From UBA4615 sp044368415 (GTDB lineage: Bacteria; Pseudomonadota; Gammaproteobacteria; Burkholderiales; Burkholderiaceae_E): a DNA stretch of 64,000 bases. Both the position numbers and the translations under genes were made by a program. Location: positions 1 through 64,000 of the forward strand of contig JBIPLJ010000013.1 of NCBI GenBank assembly GCA_044368415.1, written 5' to 3'. This document shows, one piece after another, positions 37,944 to 52,800 of this stretch; the stretch's first letter is position 1; every line of letters starts with the position of its first letter. Below the pieces are notes generated by a model. That model made no database searches. It was not told the DNA's origin and saw only the letters and a list, made by a program, of their open reading frames with translations.

Positions 37944-39277
37944 GCGGCGGAGCGCGCGACGGCGGAGCGCGCGACGGCGGAGCGCGCGACGGTGGAGGAG
38001 ACGGTGCGCGCTGCGATGGAGGCGATGGTGCGGGCGGCGCGGCGGGCGGCGCGACAGGAGACGCGACAAGGGGCGCGGCAGACGCGCCTGGTACCGACCT
38101 CGCCGTCGACGTCGCGATCGTCGGCGCGGGCATCGCCGGCGCCTCGGTCGCCTACTGGCTGACCCGGCTCGACCCGACGCTGTCGGTGGCGATCGTCGAG
38201 CGCGATACCGGCTTCTCGCTGGCCTCCTCGCAGCGCTCGGCGAGCTCGATCCGCCAGCAGTTCTCCACCCCGGTGAACATCCGGATGTCACAGTTCGGCC
38301 TGGCGTTCCTGCGCGAGGCGGCCGATCGGCTCGAGGTCGACGGCGACCGCCCCGAGATTGGCTTGCAGACCCCCGGCTACCTGTACCTCGCGACGCCGCC
38401 GCAGGCCGACGCGCTGCGCGCGCTGAACGCGGTGCAGCGGGCGCACGACGCGCCCATCGAGCTCCTCGATCCGTCGGCGCTGTCGGCACGCTTTCCGTGG
38501 CTGGCGACCAGCGACCTCGCGCTCGGCGCGCTCGGGGCCGGGGCCGAAGGCTGGTTCGACGGGCCGGCGCTGCACACCGCGATGCTGCGGCGCGCCCGCG
38601 CGCAGGGCGCGCGGCTGGTGCGCGGCGAGGTGGCGGGGCTCGAGCTGGTCGGGGCCGGCGAGGCGCGCCGGGTCGGCGCGCTGCGCCTGGCCGACGGCGG
38701 CGTGGTGCGCTGCGGTCATGCGGTGATCGCCGCCGGCGCCTGGTCTCGCCCGGTGGCCGCATACGCGGGCATCGCACTGCCTGTGCATGCGCGCCGCCGC
38801 ACGGTGTTCGTGGTCTCATGCCCCGAACCGCTGCCCGACTGCCCGCTGGTGATCGATCCGACCGGGTTCTGGTTCCGGCCGGAAAGCCGCGCGTTCATCG
38901 GCGGCACGACACCCGACCCGGACGAGGACGACCTGCCGCTCGAACCGAACCTCGTCGAGTTCGACGAGGCGCTGTGGGCGGCGTTTGCGCACCGCGTGCC
39001 GGCCTTCGAGGCGCTGCGCGTCGAGCGCGCCTGGGCGGGGTACTACGAGATGAACCTCTGGGACCACAACGCGCTGCTGGGTCCGTGGCCCGGCCTGGCG
39101 AACCTGCACGCGGCCACCGGCTTCTCCGGCCACGGGATGCAGCAGGCGCCGGCGGCCGGACGTGGCGTGGCCGAGTGTGTGCTGCACGGCGCCTGGCGCA
39201 CGCTCGACCTGTCGGACCTGTCGGTCGCGCGACTGGCCGAGGGCCGCCGGGTGATGGAAGCGAACGTGATCGGCTGA
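37940..39277 (+). CDS. FAD-dependent oxidoreductase (DAO family)
   Basis: A 445-residue protein of the glycine/D-amino-acid oxidase family. The FAD-binding motif VDVAIVGAGIAGASVAYWL begins near residue 55; the C-terminal FAD motif is LHAATGFSGHGMQQAPA. The first 50 residues are a low-complexity extension rich in Gly, Ala, Arg and Asp (GARDGGARDGG), not part of the fold. The GTG start overlaps the upstream stop. Such oxidases act on dimethylglycine, sarcosine or D-amino acids. Confidence 0.88.
   Translation: MSGGARDGGARDGGARDGGGDGARCDGGDGAGGAAGGATGDATRGAADAPGTDLAVDVAIVGAGIAGASVAYWLTRLDPTLSVAIVERDTGFSLASSQRSASSIRQQFSTPVNIRMSQFGLAFLREAADRLEVDGDRPEIGLQTPGYLYLATPPQADALRALNAVQRAHDAPIELLDPSALSARFPWLATSDLALGALGAGAEGWFDGPALHTAMLRRARAQGARLVRGEVAGLELVGAGEARRVGALRLADGGVVRCGHAVIAAGAWSRPVAAYAGIALPVHARRRTVFVVSCPEPLPDCPLVIDPTGFWFRPESRAFIGGTTPDPDEDDLPLEPNLVEFDEALWAAFAHRVPAFEALRVERAWAGYYEMNLWDHNALLGPWPGLANLHAATGFSGHGMQQAPAAGRGVAECVLHGAWRTLDLSDLSVARLAEGRRVMEANVIG
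37949..37993. repeat. 15-base tandem repeat, three copies
   Basis: GGAGCGCGCGACGGC repeats three times (last base differs in the third), encoding Gly-Ala-Arg-Asp-Gly in the N-terminal extension of the oxidoreductase. Confidence 0.9.
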
Positions 39278-39535
39278 GGCGCGTACCGGCTCACGGTGGA
39301 GGAGGCATACGAGCCTGCTGCGCGCACAGGCCGGCGACCGTCCAGCCGAGGTCGAGACGCTCGTCGCGCCACGGTACGCCCAGTCGCCGCGTCGATCCGC
39401 GGCAACAATTCGAGCGCGCGGGCGATCCGCACCTTCTCGAGCGCCGCGCCGAGTTCGATGCCACAGGATGAGGCCATCCGGCTGACCGGTGATCCGGCAT
39501 GCTCGAGCCGAAGGCAATCGCTCCCCGTCGCCGCA
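39278..39535. other. Gap between convergent genes
   Basis: A 258-base stretch between the oxidoreductase stop and the dioxygenase stop. A complement-strand frame reading RDERLDLGWTVAGLCAQQ is suggestive of decayed coding sequence but I cannot assign it. No terminator hairpin with T-run was seen. Confidence 0.35.
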
Positions 39536-40324
39536 CTAAGCCAGCGGCTCGAACGCGTACGCATGCATCGCCAGTACGCCCGCCGTGAAGCTCTCGTGCA
39601 GCACCGTGCCACGCCCGCCCGCACCGGCGGCCACCAGCAGCGGTATGAAGTGCTCGGGCGTCGGATGCGCGCGCGCAGCCTCGGGAGCAATCGACCAGTC
39701 CTGCAGCAGGTCCGCGCCGCCGTCGCGCGCCGCGGCGGACACCCAGTCGGCGAAGCGCCGCGCGTACGGTGCGACCGGCGCATCGGGCCCGCGCGAGAAG
39801 ACGTCGCGCAAGTTGTGGGTGACCGAGCCCGAGCCCATCACCAGCACGCCCTCCTCGTGCAGCGCAGCGAGCGCGCGGCCGCCGGCCACATGGAGGTCGG
39901 CATCCATCCGCGCGTCGAGCGAGACGACGACCACGGGGATGTCGGCCTGCGGGTACATCAGCAGCAGCGGTACCCAGATGCCGTGGTCGAGCCCATCGAT
40001 CGGCACCTCGCCGACCGGCTCGATGCCGGCATCGGCGAGCAGGCCGGCGACCCGCGTGGCCAGCGCGGGATCGCCCGGCGGGTCGTAACGCAGCGCGTAT
40101 AGGGCGTCGGGAAAGCCACCGAAGTTATGGACCGCGTGCATCCTCGGCGCCGAGCCGACGGCGATGCCCTGCGCGATGGTGTGCGCCGAGATAGCGACGA
40201 TCGCGCGCGGGCGCGGCAGCGTCGCGCCTAGACTGCGCAGGAAGTCGCGCGCGGGCACGTCGTCGAGCGGCAGCGTGGGCGCGCCGTGCGAGACGAAAAT
40301 CGACGCGGGCGCGGCGCCGCTCAC
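39536..40324 (-). CDS. Class III extradiol dioxygenase, DODA type (LigB-like)
   Basis: A 262-residue LigB-like protein. Metal-site motifs are SIFVSHGAPTLPLDD, GLDHGIWVPLLLMYP and VMGSGSVTHNLRD, as in YgiD/4,5-DOPA dioxygenase, which opens catechol rings. The GTG start overlaps the upstream SDR stop (40321-40324), so the two are translationally coupled. The natural substrate is unknown. Confidence 0.9.
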   Translation of the reverse strand: MSGAAPASIFVSHGAPTLPLDDVPARDFLRSLGATLPRPRAIVAISAHTIAQGIAVGSAPRMHAVHNFGGFPDALYALRYDPPGDPALATRVAGLLADAGIEPVGEVPIDGLDHGIWVPLLLMYPQADIPVVVVSLDARMDADLHVAGGRALAALHEEGVLVMGSGSVTHNLRDVFSRGPDAPVAPYARRFADWVSAAARDGGADLLQDWSIAPEAARAHPTPEHFIPLLVAAGAGGRGTVLHESFTAGVLAMHAYAFEPLA

Positions 40325-41001
40325 GCCCAGCCGCCCGCGAACGGGATCGCCGCGCCGGCGAAGAACTCCACCTCGGTCGAGGCGAGGAACACCGCAAACA
40401 GCGCATCTTCCTCCGGCCGCGCCAGCCGACCCAGCGGCACCTCGCGCCTGAGGCGCTCCTGGAAGGCCGGCAGCGCCTGCACCTCGGGTCCGTAGTAGGT
40501 GGGGTTCTCGACGAAGTTCTGCGCGATCAGATTCACGTGCACGTTCGAGGGCGCAACCTCGACGCCGACCGCGCGCGCCCAAGAGAGCTGGGCGCCGCGC
40601 GCCGCGGCGTAGGTGGACGTGCGCTTCTGGCCGCGCAGCGCTGTGGCGCTGCCCATCACGACGATCTTGCCCGAGCGCCGCTCGATCATGCCGGGCAGCA
40701 CGGTGCGCGCCAGGCGCGGCAGCGGGTCGACCAGGTTCGCGAACACATGGCGCCACTCGTCGTCGCCGACCTCGTGTGCACGCGTCGAGGGCGCTGGCAC
40801 ACCGAGGTTGGCGATCAACACGTCGACCCGGCCTGCCCGACGCACAGCATCCTCGGCTGCGCCGGCTGCCTCGAGCGGACCGGGTATGCCGATCACCACA
40901 GCGCCGTGCTCAGCGAAGGCCTGCTCGAGCACGGGGCCCATGAAGGTCTCGCTCTGAGTGATCACCACACGTTTGCCCTTCAGGCCGTCGCCGATCCGCA
41001 T
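40321..41001 (-). CDS. Atypical short-chain dehydrogenase/reductase
   Basis: A 226-residue SDR-fold protein. The usual glycine-rich TGxxxGIG is replaced by VITQSETFMGPVL, and the catalytic YxxxK reads YAAAR, with Arg for Lys. Ser is present in VVMGSATALRG, and FANLVDPLPRLARTVLPGM resembles the SDR Asn helix. Enzymatic activity is uncertain: it could be an altered dehydrogenase or a non-catalytic binder. It lies between pldA and the dioxygenase gene on one strand. Confidence 0.82.
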   Translation of the reverse strand: MRIGDGLKGKRVVITQSETFMGPVLEQAFAEHGAVVIGIPGPLEAAGAAEDAVRRAGRVDVLIANLGVPAPSTRAHEVGDDEWRHVFANLVDPLPRLARTVLPGMIERRSGKIVVMGSATALRGQKRTSTYAAARGAQLSWARAVGVEVAPSNVHVNLIAQNFVENPTYYGPEVQALPAFQERLRREVPLGRLARPEEDALFAVFLASTEVEFFAGAAIPFAGGWA

Positions 41002-41051
41002 CCTCACTCTCCTGTCGTCGGGTGGATCCGGTGGTCGCTCCGGCAACGCGC

Positions 41052-42164
41052 TCACTGCCATTCGACCAGCGAGAACCCGAGTCCGACCGTGGTCTGGCGG
41101 TAGTTGTAGTCGATCAGGCTCTCGCCGTAACCCGAGAAGACCTGCACATGCCCCTTCAGGTAGCTCGACAGCGGGAAGGCCCAGGCGAGCATCACGCTGC
41201 CGCGCGAAGCGTCGCCGCCCTTGAGCGAATGGCGCATCTGGAGTGACACCTGATGCGCGCCGGCCCGCCGCGTGACCACAAGCTCGCCACGGCCGATCCA
41301 GTTCTCGATGCCCGGGTTGTCGTCGACCTCGGCCTTCTCGGAGATCCGCCACCACGGGCGCGCCAGTACCGACCAGTCGCCGTTCTCGAAGCCGGCCTGG
41401 GCGATCACACGGTTCCAGCTGCGCGACAGCGGCTCGCCCCTGCCGTTGGACTGGTGATTGATGCCCAGACCCAGGAAGCGCGCGCGCCAGCCCAGGAACA
41501 GCGGCTGGTCGATGCCCCAGATGCCGAACACTTCGGGCTCGTAGTTGGTCTCGCGGAACGGCCGCGACAGCTGGGGTGTATAGACCTGCCAGTGCGATTT
41601 CTGCGTGTAGCCGAGCCAGACGTCGAGGTTGCTGCCGCCGACGGTCTCCCAGATCTTCGACTTCAGGCTGATCTGGAAGGCGGCCTCGACGGCGCGCAGG
41701 TCCTGCGGCGCGGACACCGAGTTGCCGACACCGTCGCTGGTCGGCTGCTGGTTCGGGTCGCTCGACCAGCGCACCGGCAGCACGTACATCGGCTTGTAGG
41801 GACGCAGCAGGAAGCGGCCCTGCTTGCTGTCCGGATCGAGCTCCCAGCGCTCACCGAGAGAGCCGCCGCGGGCCCGGCGCTCGTCGCGGGCGAGCTTGGC
41901 CGCCTCCTCGGGCGTGGGGGCGACTGGGCTCGCCGAGCCGGGCCGCGGCGTGCCCGGAACGGTCGCTGGCGAGGCGGCCGCAGGCATTGCGGCCGGAGCA
42001 ACCCGATCGACCGCACGGTCGTAACATTCGAGCCGCTGCGCGTCGTCCACGACGGCCAGGCAGGAGGTCGGCACGGTCTGAGCGGCGGCTTGGCCGCAGG
42101 CCGCGGCGAGCAGGGCGAGCGCGGCGGCACGAAGCGCCGAAAGCGGCGCGGAGGCGTCGGTCAT
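41052..42164 (-). CDS. pldA: Outer-membrane phospholipase A
   Basis: A 370-residue PldA. A signal peptide ends near GQAAAQ. The active site reads GINHQSNGRGEPLSRSWNRV, with His237 and Ser239, in a 12-strand beta-barrel (alternating pattern from about residue 140, final aromatic-rich strands ending LVEWQ). PldA hydrolyses phospholipids that reach the outer leaflet. The N-terminal stretch (30-130) is Pro/Ala-rich and has a Cys pair (SCLAVVDDAQRLECYD). It leads an apparent operon with the SDR and dioxygenase. Confidence 0.94.
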   Translation of the reverse strand: MTDASAPLSALRAAALALLAAACGQAAAQTVPTSCLAVVDDAQRLECYDRAVDRVAPAAMPAAASPATVPGTPRPGSASPVAPTPEEAAKLARDERRARGGSLGERWELDPDSKQGRFLLRPYKPMYVLPVRWSSDPNQQPTSDGVGNSVSAPQDLRAVEAAFQISLKSKIWETVGGSNLDVWLGYTQKSHWQVYTPQLSRPFRETNYEPEVFGIWGIDQPLFLGWRARFLGLGINHQSNGRGEPLSRSWNRVIAQAGFENGDWSVLARPWWRISEKAEVDDNPGIENWIGRGELVVTRRAGAHQVSLQMRHSLKGGDASRGSVMLAWAFPLSSYLKGHVQVFSGYGESLIDYNYRQTTVGLGFSLVEWQ

Positions 42165-42276
42165 TCCGGTCGTCCGGTGGGGCGCGAAGCGCGAGGCCGC
42201 TGCATTCTACGCGGCACGGCGTCGCATCGAAGCATGGTCGGGTCGAGCGCGGCGCGGGGCTCAGCCCGCCGATGCC

Positions 42277-44156
42277 CTAGCCCGGGGCGTCCTGGCGCAC
42301 GATGACGCCGGTGCGCAATTGCGCGGCGAACTCGGACTCGGGCACGGCCCTGCCGAACAGCCAACCCTGGCAGGCCCCGCAGCCGACCGACGCCAGGTAG
42401 TCGGCCTGCGCCGGCGTCTCGACACCCTCGGCGATGACCTCGAAGCCAAGGCTCCCCGACAGGCCGACGATCGCGCGCACGATCGCCGCGTTGTCGCCGT
42501 CGTCGGGCAGACCGCTGACGAACGAGCGGTCGATCTTGAGCTCGTCCACCGGCATGCGCTTGAGGTAGGCGAGCGACGAATAGCCGGTGCCGAAGTCGTC
42601 GAGCGAGATTGACACGCCGAGCGCCTTGATCTGGTTCAGCACACCGACGCTCTCATCGGCTGCCGACATCAGCATGCTCTCGGTGAGCTCCACGGTCAGG
42701 TAGCGCGGCGGCAGGCCAGCGCTCGCGAGTGCGCGGTCGACATCGCGAAGCAGACGGCCCTCTCGGAAGTGCGAGGCGGAGACGTTGACCGCGACGCGCC
42801 CCGGATGGCCGGCGTCGAGCCAGCGGCGGGCGGCGCGGCAGGCCTCGCCGATCACCCAGGTGCCGAGCTCGACGATCAGGCCGGCCTCCTCGGCGACCGG
42901 AATGAACTCGCCCGGCGAGACCAGGCCGCGCTCGGGATGGCGCCAGCGCACCAGCGCCTCGCAGCCGGTGATGCGGCCGTCCGACGAGGTGACCTTGGGC
43001 TGGTAGTGCAACTCGAACTCGCCGCGCTCGATGGCGCGCCGCAGCTGGGCCTCGAGTGTCAGCCGGGCCAGCGACTGCTCGTTGAGCGAGGGGCTGTAGA
43101 AGCCGTAGCCGTTACCCGGGCGGCTGCGCACCGACGTGGCGGCGGCACGCGCGCAGCGCAGCAGCGCCTCGGCCTCGCCCGCATCCGCCGGGGACGCGGC
43201 GATGCCGATGGACACCTGCGGATACCAGTCGTGCCCGGCGATCTGCATCGGCTGGCCGACGGTGGCGAGCAGACGGCGCGCGATGCCGGCGGCGTCCTCG
43301 ATGCGAACCAGCGCCGGCAGGAGCGCTGCGAACTCGTCCGGACCGGTGCGCGAGACCATCGGGCCGGCGACGTCGTCCCCGACTCGCGTGGCCGCCTCGC
43401 CGCTGCGCACGCAGCGCTGGATGCGCTGGGCGATCGTGCGCAGCGCTTCGTCGGCGGCGTTGTGGCCGAGCGTCTCGCTCAGCTGGCGCACCCGGCCGAT
43501 CTCGATCTGCAGCAGCGCGCACAGCTCGCCGCGGCGCGCCGCGCGGCGCAGCGTGCTGGCGGTATGGGTCAGCATCAGCTTGCGGTTCGGCAGGCTGGTG
43601 GGCAGGTCGAACCAGGTGCTGCGATCGCGCATCACCTTGAAGGCGAGCGTGTTGCGCAGGCGCAGGATCAGTTCGCTGGGGTCGACCGGCTTCTCCAGGA
43701 AATCGGTGGCGCCGAGCTCGAGCACACGCAGCTTGGTGCGCGCATCGCTCGCCGAGGTCATCACGATGACCGGCATCATCTTGAGCTCCGGGTCGGCGCG
43801 CACCTGGCGCAGCACGTCGAAGCCGGACATGCCGGGCATCATCAGGTCGAGCAGCAGCACGTCCGGATGCTCGGCGCGCAGCCGCGTCATCGCGGCGACC
43901 GGATCGGTCTCGCCACGGAAGTCGCGGTAACCAGCATCCTCGAGGAAGGCGCGCACCAGCTCCACGAGGATCGGCTCGTCGTCGATCATCATCACCGACG
44001 CGTTCGAGAGCACCGGATCGAGGGCGATGACCGGAGGCGCGACGGCCGCGCGCGGCGCGGGAGTTGCGGCCGGTGCGGCGGCCGCCGGCGGCCCGGCGAT
44101 GCGGCGCTCCGCGGTCGGACGCTCGGGCGAGTCGAGATCCTGCGGACCGCGTGCGC

Positions 44157-44160
<4 letters not shown>
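42277..44160 (-). CDS. Response regulator with degenerate GGDEF and EAL domains
   Basis: A 627-residue output protein. A receiver (residues 50-170) has MMIDDEPI, the phosphoacceptor Asp105 (LLLDLMMPGMSG) and Lys in LEKPVD. The GGDEF domain has RTGPDEF in place of GGDEF, so diguanylate cyclase activity is doubtful. The EAL domain (from about 375) keeps EALVRW, DDFGTGYSSL and EGVETPAQ, so c-di-GMP hydrolysis is likely. Its start overlaps the stop of the hybrid kinase (ATGA), giving a cognate pair at the end of the surface-protein operon. Confidence 0.92.
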
Positions 44161-46882
<2,722 letters not shown>

Positions 46883-46886
<4 letters not shown>

Positions 46887-49800
46887 GCCATCCCCTCGGC
46901 GAGCCGGCCCGCAGGCACGGCCTGCCGGTCGGCCATTACCTTGACTTCGGCGACCCAGTCGGCCCGCTGGGCCTGCTCGGCGCGCTCGATCTGCTCGGCC
47001 TGCTCATCGGCGGCCCGCTGCAGCAGCCCGCGCAGCGAGTCGTCCTCGTCGCCGTCGTCCTGTCCGCGGGCGTCGATGCGCGCCAGCACCGGCAGCGGGT
47101 CGATCGAGCGCCAGGCTGGCATCGAGGCCAGCAGGCTGGTGAGCAACACGCCGCCGCGAAGCAGCCAGATCGCATAGCCGAGGGACAACGAGGTACTGAT
47201 CGCGACCGACGAAGCCACCAGCGCACTTCTGGCCTGGAACTTCGAGGCGACGTCCTCGCGCGACTGGGCGAGCTCCTCGCGGAAATCGGTCTGCCGCAGC
47301 GCAACGGCCGGGGACCAGGCCTGCTGAACCTCGACGGCCCGCTCGGCCGCCTGCAGCGCGTCCGCACGGCGCCAGGCGTCCGCGAGCGCTCCAGCTGTCA
47401 CGCCCGCCGTGGCGCTGCGGACGCGCTCGGTCATATCGTTCGAATGCAGCAGCGAGGTGCTCACCGCGGCCGCACCGACCCCGCCGGCCATCGGTCCGCC
47501 TGAGGGCTCGCGCGACATGCCGGACAACTCCTGACGCGCAGCACTGGCATCGGCGCCGCCAGCCTGCGTGGCGATCGCCCCGGTCGAAGCCGTCGCGCCC
47601 GATGCAGCCGCGGCGTGTGCGCCCGACCTTGCGACGGCCGACTGCGTACCTGACCCGGCGCCGGATGCGGCGGCGCCGGCACGCGCGCTCGCAGCGCCCG
47701 CGCCCCCGGCGGCCGCCTCGCCCGCGCCCACCGAGGCGGCGCTGCCGCCCGACGCGGCGGTGCCCGACGTGCTGGCGGTGCTCGATGACGCGTCGGAAGT
47801 CGAGTCCGCCGCAGGGCTCGTCGCCGGCGCGGCGAGCGACTGGATCGACAGCTTCAGGGTGACCGGGGCCTGTGCGGCCGACGCGTTCGCCGCGTCGCTC
47901 ACCGCAAGCGTCAGCTGCTGGAAGCCGCCCTGGGTCGGGGCGAGGAAGCTCATCCGCCCCGCGTCGACATCGGCCTGGGTGAACGTGCCGCCCGGCGCGA
48001 TCACTGTCCCGTCGCGCAGGAGCTGGCCGGCGGCGGCGCCGGACTGCAGCGTGTAGACGACCTGCGACGCGGTATGGTCGACGTCGGTGGTCTTCAGCAG
48101 CGTGCCGTCGATCGCGACGGACGCCGTGGCGCGCAGGTCGATCGGCGTCCCGGGGGGCGCCGTGACGAGCACTGGTGCGTCGTTGACCGCGGCGATGCGC
48201 AGCGTCACCGTGCCGGTCGACGACAGCATCGAGGTGGCGCGATCCCGAACGGTGATCGTCAGCGTGACGTCGCCGTTGTCGTCGGCCACCGGCAGATAAC
48301 CGAGTGTGGCGAGCGAACGCCTGAGGTCGTCCGTGCTGCCGGCGATGACGAACCGGCTGCTGCCGGCGGCGAGCCCCGAACGCAGCTCCACCTCCTCGGG
48401 CAGGCTGCCGAGCGTCAGCAGGCCGCGCTCGACGGACACCTCGATGATGTTGCGGCGAAACTCGGAGACGGTGTCTGGATCGCTCACCGACAGGGTCGCC
48501 ACGCTGCTCAGCAGCAGCGGCGTGTCCTCAGTGACGGACACCGCCGCCGACGGCAGCGACAGCGTCGCACGCTCGTTCACGTTCGTGACGGTCACGACGT
48601 ACCTGAGCTCCCGCTGCCCACCCATCACATCGACGATTCGGATGCGGACCTGGTACCTGTTGTTTGAATCGGCATCGGTGGGCTCCTCGAAATCGGGCGG
48701 CGCCGTGAAACTCAGCACGCCCGTGGCGGCATCGATCGAGAACCGCACGCGGTCAGCGCCCCCGGCGATCGACCAGCTCAGCGGCGCGAGCTCATCGTCC
48801 GGGTCGACGGCCTGCAGGGGGCCCACCTGGTAGGCACCGCTCGCCCCGGGAACCGTGCTCTCGGCGACGCTCAGGTTGGAGGTCGACTGGAATTCCGGCA
48901 ATTGGTTGACTCGGCTGGCGTTGGACAGCGCCGAGGTCTCGCCGAACCTGGGCGCGGTCATATCGTTGTCTGTCTCGGTTGCAGTCGCTGTGACCGCCAT
49001 CTTGTAGTCCGCGACGGTCCTCAGCGTCACGGTGCCGCTCCAGCTGCCGCTGGAGCCGATCCGCACGACTCGGTCACTCACGCCGTCGATCCAGGTCTGC
49101 GCGTCGACGGGCACCGTCGAGCCCGGCGTGAACGGCGACCGATCGATGTAGAAATCCAGCCGGTAGTAGGTGCCCGCCGTACCGGTGAGCACAACGTCGA
49201 CGAGTGTCACGCCCGAGGTGCCCCCCGGCCGGGCGCTCGACAGCACGGGGGTCGCCACGGCGCGCGTGCCGGCGCCGCGCACGATCGCGCTCCCGTCGGT
49301 ATCGATGACGTTGCGCAGCAGCGCGTTGTCGATGGACGAGGCGGCCACCACAACGATGCCGCGATCGCCGTTGAAGCGCAGCACGTTTGCCTGCCCGTTG
49401 TCGGGCCCGCCGATCAGGTTGTCATGCGCGCCGTTGGTGAGCAGGATCCCGTAGCCGAACTGGTCGACACCGGGGGTATCGCCGTTGCCGAGGTCGACCC
49501 GCAAGCTGCGGTCGGTCCCGATGAAGTTGCCCTGGACCACGTTGCCGGATGCGTTGGCGCCGAGGATGCGGATGCCGCCCTGATCGTTCGCGCCGATCAC
49601 GTTGTCGCGGATCGTGTTGTCCCCCACCGCGTCGGCGATTAGGTCGTCGTGCAGCGACAGGCCCCGCTGTCCGTTGCGCAGCGCCCCGGTCCCGCTCGCA
49701 TCGACACCGAGGTGGTTGCCCTCGATCGTGTTGCCACTCGAGCGCACCAGCACCGCGTTCCCGCCGAAGCCGCCGATCGACAGGTGGGCGATGCGCGAGC

Positions 49801-52800
49801 CGTCGCTGCCGGGGTCGAGCCTCAGGCCGTCGACACCCCCGCCGACGTTGTCCGAGCGGGTCAGCGTCACGCGCAGGGGGCTGCGCGGCGAGGTGCGTCC
49901 GCCGCCGTCGATGTCGACCGCATGCACGATGGACGGCAGCGCCGACCCGAGCGTGATGCGTTCCTGGCCCTCCGGCAGCACGAACCGGATCCGGTCGCGC
50001 TCGCTGCCTGCCTCGTCCTGGTGGTTCGCGGCGAGCAGCGCCTCGCGCAGCGACACGGTACTGCCGGCTTGCGCATGTAACCACAGGTCGAAAGGCGTCA
50101 GCGGGTCGCCCGATGCGCGCGCGCCGAGGTCGACATCGTCGATGTCCTCGTTCGTGGTCACCACAAATTCGCTGTACACGTCATCGTCCAGGTTCACGAA
50201 GGTGCGCTCCTGGGCGGCGATGCGCTGCCAGGACGCGATCGTCGCGGACGCATCGACGGCGACCCGCACGGTATACGACTGGTCGCCGTCGTCGAGCGCA
50301 CGGAGTTCGTTGTTCCCGCGGACCGTCACGGTCCGAGGCCGGGACCAATTGGTGGCATCGAAGGTCAACTCGCCGTCGTAGACGGTCGCCTCGTCGGCGC
50401 CGGCCCGGCTGTTGATCACGGTGACCCGCAGGGTCACCGTCCCCGCGGGCGGCAGCGTCAGCGCCACCTGCAGGGTCTGGCCGCCGGTGTTGCCATCGGC
50501 CTCGTCGGTGAAGGCGTAGGTCGGCCAGTTGACCTTCACTGTGCCTGTGATCGCCCGCAGCGAGGTCTGCGCGACCGACGTCGGATCGGCCGACGGCCCG
50601 CTCCACAGGATCTGCAGCGCGCCATCGGTGACGGCGACGGACGCATGATGCTGAGCGCCCGCTGTCGGCGGGTTGATCTCGAAGGAGGGCTGGAAGGGGG
50701 CGCCTGCGAGGTCGAGCAGTCGGCCGCGGAGGTCGACCTCGCCCGCGTTGTCCTCCTGCCAGACGACGATCAGGCTGTTGCCGGGGGTGACCGCGATCGA
50801 GGGGCGTGCGGCGGCAACGCCTGCGGCGGCATCGCTCACCTGGAACGCCGTGTCGGGCTCGCCGGTCTGGCCATTGACGATGGTGGCCTGGACGGTCGCG
50901 ACGGCTCCCGGGGCAGCGCTGCTCCAGGCCACCACGTAGCGCCCATCCGCAATTGCGGCAATCGACGGCGCCGTCCCGGCGACCTGTCCGACCTGCGACA
51001 CCGGCACGGACTCGATGCCGCTTGGGGGATCGGCTGAATTTGGAACCGCGATGACCTGGATCGAACCGCCATCGGACGCATCGAGGAACGCGACGGCGAA
51101 CCCGCCACCGGCCTGCATCGCGACCGACGGGTTGGTCTGGACGCGGCGTCGTTCGGCGGAGTGGGTCAGCGTGACCGCAGCACTCGCGACCGTGCCGCCG
51201 GCCTCGATTCGGCTGTAGACGAGGCCGACCGATCGGTTGGGGCCGGCGCCCATCTCCTGGGCCCACACGACGACGGCATCGCCGTCCGCGTTCATCGCGA
51301 CCGCGGGTCGGGAGGGGTTCTCGGCCGCATTCGAAGTGACCGCGATCAGCCCGCCGTCCGGATTGCCGTCGGCGAGATAGCGCCGCGCCAGGATCTGCCC
51401 GGATTCGTCGGTGTCGTGCTGCCAGACGACGATAAAGCCGCCGCCGTCCGCATCCATTGCGACCGCCGGGATGCGTCCGGCGCCGTCCGAGACCGTGATC
51501 AACGCGCCGTTCGCGACGCCGGCGTCATCGTAGCGCTGCGCGACGACGGTGTGAGTCCCGGACTCGACCCACACCGCGACGCTGCCGAAGCCGGCCAGGC
51601 CATTGGCGGCGAGCTGCCGGCCGCCGCTGTCGTCCTGGACCAGGACGCTCATCCTGCGCAGCAAGGTCTGCTCGACCGGTACGGTGTCGGTCGACGGACC
51701 GGTCCAGACGACCTGCAGCGCGCCGTTCACGATGGCGGCAGACGCCGCCTGCTGCGTGCCGGTCGTGTCCCGGTTGACCATGAACGACGCGCCGTACGCA
51801 CTGCCGACAGCGGTGAGCACGCGGCCGCGCAGGTCGACGTCGCCGCCGTTGTTCTGCTGCCAGACGACAACCAGCGTGCCATCCGGGGCGACAGCGACCG
51901 AAGGTCGATCGGCCGCCACGCCGGGGGCGGCGTCGCTGACGAGGAAGGCGACCCCCGGGACGCCGGTCTCGCTGCCGAGCACAACAGCCCGGACGACGGC
52001 ATCGGCCGGCGAGGCCGCGCTGGCGCTCCATGCGATCACGTAGCGGTCGCCCGCCATGGCGGCGATCGACGGCGCCGCGACCGCGGTCTGGCCGATCGCG
52101 GACACCTCGACGGGGGCCAGCCCGCCTACCGGATCCGCCGCATCGTGAACGGCGACGACCTTGATCGAACCGCCGGCGGCCGAATCGAGGAACGCGACGG
52201 CGAAACCGCCGTCGCCCTGCATCGCGACCGACGGGAGCGTCTGGTCGCCCACCCGGTCTGCGTCCGCGAGCAGGCCGCCAGATGTACCGAGCACCCCAAG
52301 GGCCGAGATCCTGCGGTAGACGATGTCGCGCGTGATGGTGCCGCTGGTGATGACATCCTGCGCCCACACGACGACGGCGTCGCCACGTGCGTTCATCGCG
52401 ACGGCTGGACGCATCGGATTGGCGGTCGCATCGGCGGTGACCGCGAGCGGCCCGCCGTCCGCAATTCCATCGGCGAGAAAGCGTTGCGCCAGGATCTTTC
52501 CGGACGAACCGTTGCCGTCTTGCCAGACGATGATGAAGTCGCCGCCGTCGGCGTCTATGGCGACCGCAGCGGCTCGCCCTGCGCCGCTGGCGACCGTGAT
52601 CAGCCCGCCGCGCTTGTCGCCGGCTGCGTCGTAGCGCTGCGCGACCACGGTATCCGTGGTCGCGTCGACCCATACCGCGACGGAGCCTGTGGCGTTGCCG
52701 GCGAGCTGCCGCCCGCCGCTCTCGAGCGGTACCACGACCGCCGCGGAAGTCGCCGGCGCCTCGGCCGCCAGCACGCCGTCGAACGCCGCCTGCAGCGGAG

